From contig JAALGY010000062.1 of NCBI GenBank assembly GCA_032358165.1, positions 744,001 through 808,000 of the forward strand: a DNA stretch of 64,000 bases, read 5' to 3'. This document shows positions 59,781 to 64,000 of this stretch, in pieces. The notes under the pieces were generated by a model. The model was not told the DNA's origin, ran no database searches, and saw only the letters and a program-made list of their open reading frames with translations. Every line of letters starts with the position of its first letter. Within the stretch, counting starts at the first letter, position 1. Origin of the DNA: Diplosphaera chodatii. Lineage: Eukaryota; Chlorophyta; Trebouxiophyceae; Prasiolales; Stichococcaceae. A program made the translations under genes and the position numbers.

Positions 59781-61976
59781 ATGGGTTCCGGCGGCTATGC
59801 CGCCCGGCCGCCGGCTGCGGCGGCTGTGGACCGCCTGGCGCAGCGCCGCCAGGTCGAGAAGGCCGCCTTCTCCACCGACTTCGGTACGTTTTGTCGCTGT
59901 TGTAACCTGCTATTGAGATGTCGCCTGTACACACGGCACGGCACGGTGTGCTGCATGTTTGCCGCACCCTGCACCTGGAAGATGTGGTCCATTGCACTGG
60001 GATCGGTGCACCATGTGCGGGGAGCAGTGGCTGATTCGGTGTTGTGCTGACATGCACCCTCTACTGTATGCAGGCTTCGACTCCAGCACCCTGCAGGACC
60101 TGCAGCTGCCGACCATCGATGAGGCCGGCGCCTGCGGGGCGATGTACGAGGCGGACCCCTTTGCGAACGGGCCCCTGGATGCCTCGCTGTGGGGCGACGT
60201 GGAGGCGGCCAACCCGTACGAGGTCCACCCCTTCGGCACCCTGGCCCTGGACGCGCTGTTCACCATGCCCGGCTCCCCGCTCAAGGGCAGCGCCGCCGGC
60301 GCCCCCTCCCCCTTCGACTCCCCCCTGCGCGCCCCCGGCTCCCCCGCACCCGCCACCCCCACCCTCGCCGGGGAGGCCGCCGCCGCCGACGGCTCCGCCA
60401 CCCCCTCCCCCCCGCCCGCCCCCGTGCCCACCGTCACCTCCATCCCCGTCGTCGACATCCAGACCGCGCACGCCCCCACGGGCGCGCGGGACGTGGTGGT
60501 GGTCGCCGCCCCCCGCGCGGCCAAGCGCCCCGCCGAGGAGGAGGCCGACGCCGGCCGCGCCCGCCGCCGCCCCCGCACCGATGGCGCCGAGTCCGACGAC
60601 TCGGACGCCTCGGCCGTGTCCCTGGAGCGCGACGACATCATGCCCGCCCTGGTGGCCGCCGCCCTGGACTCGCAGGCGCAGGTGCTCTTTACACCAATCA
60701 GTCATGTCCTGCTCAGTGCAGCTGCAATGGAGACATGCGGTCATTGCTGTGACACAGCACTACGAGCAGCACCCCTCTGTTGCAATCCTATGAGTTCAGC
60801 GTCGCTGAGCGTCCTGTTTGTGTGTCTGCGCAGGTGGAGGCTGCGCTGCCCGACCTCCCGACCTCGCAGCAGACGTCCTGCGGTGAGGTGGTCACCCTGA
60901 GCCCCACCCTGTGGCGCGACGCCCGCCGCGAGGCGCACCCGCCCTTCAGGATACACGTCAACGCCGGGCTGCACTCCATGCGCGCGCCAGGTACAGGCTC
61001 ACACTGTGTCTCCCCTCCTGTATGTCTGCTGCAACCACCCTGTCGGCTGAACACATGTCATCCATGTATGCCTCATCTCCGCCCTATTCGCCGTCCCAAA
61101 ACGCCACTCTTCACGGGTTTTGCTGTGGCGGACTGTGCTCTGACCTCACCTTTACCTGCTTCTGCAGGCGTGGAGGCCCCCATCACCCTGTTCGGCGCCA
61201 TCCACCCCCGCATCATCACCACCGGGCAGCCGCACCGGCGCCTGGGGCGCTCCCGCCTGGGCCGCGCCGCCGAGGCCGCGCCCGTGTTCACCCGCCAGAC
61301 GCGCGGCAACCCGGAGCGCGCGGTGGCCGCCGACCTGCGGCGCGAGAAGTCCGTCGACCAGGCCACCTGCCAGCTCCAGGTGTGCCGCCCAGCCCCCGGC
61401 GCCCCGGTCTCATGATTGCCTCTCCATCCCTTCTGTATGATTAGGTGCATCGCCACAGCCCCTCTGCGCAAGCGCTCGCCCCCGCAACTGAACGATCTGC
61501 ATACCTGTGCATGACAGCAGGTCGCTGATGTTGTTCATCCCTGGCCGCAGGAGGTGTGGCTGCTGAAGCGGGAGCTGGCCCGGGGCGGGGCGCCGGCCGT
61601 GCTGGACGCGTACCAGTGCACCGAGTTCGACGGCACCACCCTGACCGCCACGCCGGCCTGGGGCGGCACCTACGCCGTGGACGTCGTCGCGTGCGTGGCC
61701 GAGCCCGCCGGCGGCACCTTCTGGATCAAGGCGCTGAACCGCTCTGTGCAGGTGCGCCCTCGCTGCCCAGCTTCGTTGGATGTTTGTTGAAACGTACCTG
61801 CGCAGCTACGTTGCAATGCGCAGCACCTTTGCATTGCTTGTTCGCAGCCAGGGCGCCCTATGCCATGCCGCCACACTGCAGCACCTGGCGATGTTGGCTG
61901 TGAACGAGCGAGCTGTCTCAGCAGAAACTGTGTACTGACCGTCTGCTGCAACCTGCTGCAGGACCTGTCCTCATGA
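59781..61976 (+). CDS. Unrecognised 431-aa protein with low-complexity acidic/basic region, possibly nuclear
   Basis: Six exons join in phase: 59781-59883, 60074-60681, 60834-60990, 61168-61379, 61551-61751 and 61962-61976. I do not recognise the family. The N-terminus has a short charged helix (VDRLAQRRQVEKAAFSTDFG). Residues of about 35-240 are Pro/Ala/Ser-rich. They include a nuclear-localisation-like basic cluster (AAKRPAEEEADAGRARRRPR) followed by an acidic Asp/Ser patch (DGAESDDSDAS). The C-terminal 190 residues look folded: HVNAGLHSMRAPGVEAPIT, LFGAIHPRIITTGQPHRRLG, VFTRQTRGNPERAVAADLRR, EVWLLKRELARGGAPAVL, GGTYAVDVVACVAEP. The final exon is 15 nt (DLSS and stop). A transcription or chromatin factor is the simplest guess from the basic and acidic patches, but that is inference only. 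Confidence 0.65.
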
Positions 61977-62163
61977 TTTGCTCCGGTGGCGCTCCGGTGG
62001 CGCAAGTCAGCTGGCGTGCGGCCAAGCCCGCAGCAGGCTGGCACTGGCAGCCAAGCTCTCAGAGAGAAAGTGAGAAGTAGCGGTGCTGCAGCGTGCCACA
62101 CACAAGGCTGAGACTGGTTCATGCAAGGCAATCAGAGTGCCTGAGGCAGCAGCGTTGCCACCA

Positions 62164-62201
62164 AGCAGCAGCAGCAGACAGCAGCAGCAGCAAGACAGCA
62201 G
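62164..62201. repeat. CAG-rich imperfect trinucleotide repeat
   Basis: About 38 bp of CAG units broken by single-base changes (AGCAGCAGCAGCAGACAGC and onward). It lies in non-coding sequence downstream of the unknown gene. Confidence 0.75.
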
Positions 62202-62869
62202 GCCAGGCAATGGGCGCTGCAACAAGCGCAGCAATTTTTGGCACAGCACCGGGGTTTGGGGTTGCAGGGTATGCCACACATTGTTCAGGCTGCACAAGCA
62301 AGCAGCGCAACACCCTTGCTGGTCCCGTCCCAAGGACAGCAGGCTTCACCCTTCTACAGCCAGCCGTAAGCAGCAGGCGCCACATCGTCTGCTGCTGCCA
62401 CAGCTGGGAATAAAAATGCAGCAACGATGTTTGCAAGCAGCCTCGCAGAGTCAGAGGCGTTGGTTTACGTTGGCCGATATCGGCCCTGACGTTTTATCAG
62501 CTGCAAGTCTGCTGCCACTGAGAAGCCGAGTTTAAAAAGGCTCTGTGGCAGCATTGGTCTCGTCTTTTGTACATGCAAACCTCCAAGACCCAGTTTGTGT
62601 GTACGGACGAACTATGGTTTGCGGTGATATGCCGCTCAGAGTGTGATCGGTTTGGAGTGACCATTTGTTTGGATGCAACGCAGCAGCACTTGCTGCTGGT
62701 TTGCTGCCTGCAAGCCTTGCGAAGCAGGAGCGTTCGTTTTGGTGTTGCCTAAGAGGAGGAACGGTCGGTGCTTGGGCGACACCTGCCAAGAACTGAAGAC
62801 CTGTAAACCCACCGTTCCAAAGGTATTGTACAAGCTAGTTCACCGCTGACCCACTGTCATGGAGACTGC

Positions 62870-62874
62870 TTACA
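62870..62874 (-). terminator. Candidate TGTAA polyadenylation signal for ALG11
   Basis: TGTAA on the minus strand, 56 nt past the ALG11 stop codon, a plausible distance for the chlorophyte polyadenylation signal. Confidence 0.45.
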
Positions 62875-62930
62875 ACAACCTACCATATGCATTTCCTGAC
62901 ACTGCCTCTGGCTAGACACCATAGCAGGCA

Positions 62931-63899
62931 TCATCGACGAGGTTGCAGCGCGGGTCTCAAGCTGTCGAGGAAGGCAGCCTTGAACTCCTGGTCAGAAAAC
63001 CTGGCAGCGCTTCTGCGCGCCCCCGCTGCCAGCCGCCGCCGCGTCTCATCATCCATGCCCAGCACCTCCGTTATCGCCTCTGCATACTCGCTCTCCGTTC
63101 TGCACAGGTAGCCTGCAGCAACAGTGTCCAGCTGGCTGCGAGCTGACGCCAGCATGTGGGAGGCACGGCTGAAATGCGCTGAGTGCAACCAGAACCGATT
63201 GGCACCTGCACGGCGGGGCTGACCGAAGGCGTCGAGGCCGTCCATATTGACGAGGATGTCCTCTCTGGGGCCGCCCGAGTCGTGCACAATCGGCACCACG
63301 CCTGCGCATCAGAGATCTCCTGTCAGGCATTCTCACCATGTTGGAGTCACTGCAGCATGACTGTGCTGTCCAGAAGGACAGCAACCATGCAGCTCAACCC
63401 TGTCATCTGCTAGTGATGCCCTGGTGGTTTTTCCGAGCTGTGAATCTGAGACCTCGGGCTCCAGGGGGTCGGGAGCGCACCTGCGGCCATGTACTGCACG
63501 ATGCTGATGCCAAAGTGCTCGTCCACCATGGTGTGCAGGCCGCCCACCGCCCCGCCCAGCAGCATCCTGACCTGCACCAAGCCCCACCACGCACTAAGAT
63601 GCCTGCAGCAGACCCTCGGTAAACACTGGAACCGCAATTGACTGGGCTCTGCGACATGCCACCCCACTTGGTGCGAACTTATTCCTTCCCAGACTACCTC
63701 TGCACGAGGTTCAGCCCGGACACTGTTGGCATCTTCAGGTGGGGACGGACCTCGTCCCAGGGCGCGTTCACGTGGAAGTCTACGTGGTCCTGCACCGCCA
63801 GGTCCTGCGCCAGCCGGCGCAGTGCGTCCACGCGCGCCCTGTCGCCCGCGTTGCGGCAGCTGCCGATGAGCTTCAGCCGCGCCGACAGCACCGCATCGC
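62931..63899 (-). CDS. ALG11: ALG11 GDP-Man:dolichol-linked Man3GlcNAc2 alpha-1,2-mannosyltransferase, 3' part
   Basis: ALG11 adds the fourth and fifth mannoses to the dolichol-linked glycan on the cytosolic face of the ER (N-glycosylation). Four exons are visible: 63899-63706, 63571-63481, 63301-63206 and 63112-62931. Phases agree. The GT-B C-terminal domain (GT4) reads [40 protein letters not shown], then [20 protein letters not shown], the EHFGI motif that contacts the donor sugar nucleotide. It continues [35 protein letters not shown] and [21 protein letters not shown](G)I..V..MA and SGGP..D match ALG11 closely, against ALG2. Compared with the usual spacing there is a short extra stretch ([10 protein letters not shown]) before the HTM block, unless the donor at 63705 was chosen wrongly. 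The N-terminal membrane anchor and first domain lie beyond 64000. Confidence 0.88.
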
Positions 63900-64000
63900 C
63901 TGCGCGAGCGCGACGCAGCCAGGGCATCACCGTTTGGCACGCTTCATGATTGATTGTGCTCGTGACATCAGGCTGGTGATGAGCTGTGGCCGCCCTCACG

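Larger units (their letters stand above)
61977..62930. other. Convergent 3' region, unknown gene / ALG11
   Basis: 954 bp with no convincing gene. It contains a CAG-rich tract and a TGTAA on the minus strand. It should contain both 3' UTRs. Confidence 0.5.

Noticed and set aside
60061..60744. 227-codon Gly-rich frame on the minus strand
   Set aside because: It is antisense to the Pro/Ala-rich exon 2 of the unknown 431-aa gene; poly-Gly is the expected complement.
62931..63899. ALG2 or a sucrose-synthase-like GT4 enzyme
   Set aside because: GSCRN...[17 protein letters not shown] and [13 protein letters not shown] follow ALG11 order and wording much better than ALG2.
1..64000. tRNA, 5S, U6 or other standard RNA genes
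   Set aside because: I looked by eye for B-box-like GGTTCRANNCC and typical snRNA blocks and saw none with matching partners. Covariance models were not run, so absence is not proven.
1..64000. CRISPR arrays, insertion sequences, retroelements
   Set aside because: No regularly spaced identical repeats, transposase or reverse transcriptase motifs were seen. Only short local repeats occur.

Overview
This window is nuclear DNA from an intron-rich, GC-rich photosynthetic eukaryote, most probably a green alga. Genes are split into many short exons, with donors often GTGCG, GTGAG or GTACG and acceptors mostly CTGCAG or GCAG. The window encodes plastid proteins (photosystem I PsaK, a thylakoid-lumen MPH2/TL16 protein, a BADC acetyl-CoA carboxylase regulator, a CtpA protease). 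A motile-cilium assembly factor (DNAAF1/ODA7) argues for a lineage with flagella or a recent loss of them. A trebouxiophyte such as a Coccomyxa- or Trebouxia-like alga fits, but the species was not determined. Nothing prokaryotic, viral or CRISPR-like was seen. All splice models were read by eye from conserved protein matches and splice-site phase.

Layout from left to right. 1-1083 (-): 5' half of a GRWD1/RRB1 ribosome-assembly WD protein, running off the left edge. 1711-2671 (-): MPH2/TL16 lumen protein. 3111-13595 (+): very large alanine/glutamine-rich coiled-coil protein of unknown function. 13820-17215 (-): complete DNAAF1/ODA7 (10 exons, 639 aa in my model). 17605-17985 (+): PSAK, one exon. 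18452-20224 (-): BADC. 20847-32254 (-): xanthine dehydrogenase, 11.4 kb. 32780-35472 (+): mitochondrial-type Xaa-Pro aminopeptidase 3. 36008-39651 (+): CtpA-type S41 protease. 40398-44683 (+): TM9 (nonaspanin) protein. 45342-about 50600 (-): organellar polynucleotide phosphorylase. 51061-52369 (+): HVA22/REEP protein. 53180-53542 (+): PMP3/RCI2 small membrane protein. 53791-57809 (-): MscS-like channel. 59781-61976 (+): 431-aa protein I do not recognise. 62931-63899 (-): 3' half of ALG11 mannosyltransferase, running off the right edge.

There is no operon-like logic. What stands out is the share of organelle-targeted products and the number of closely spaced divergent pairs (MPH2/coiled coil, DNAAF1/PSAK, XDH/XPNPEP3, PNPase/HVA22) that must share short promoter regions. 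The only substantial stretch without a convincing gene is 57810-59780.
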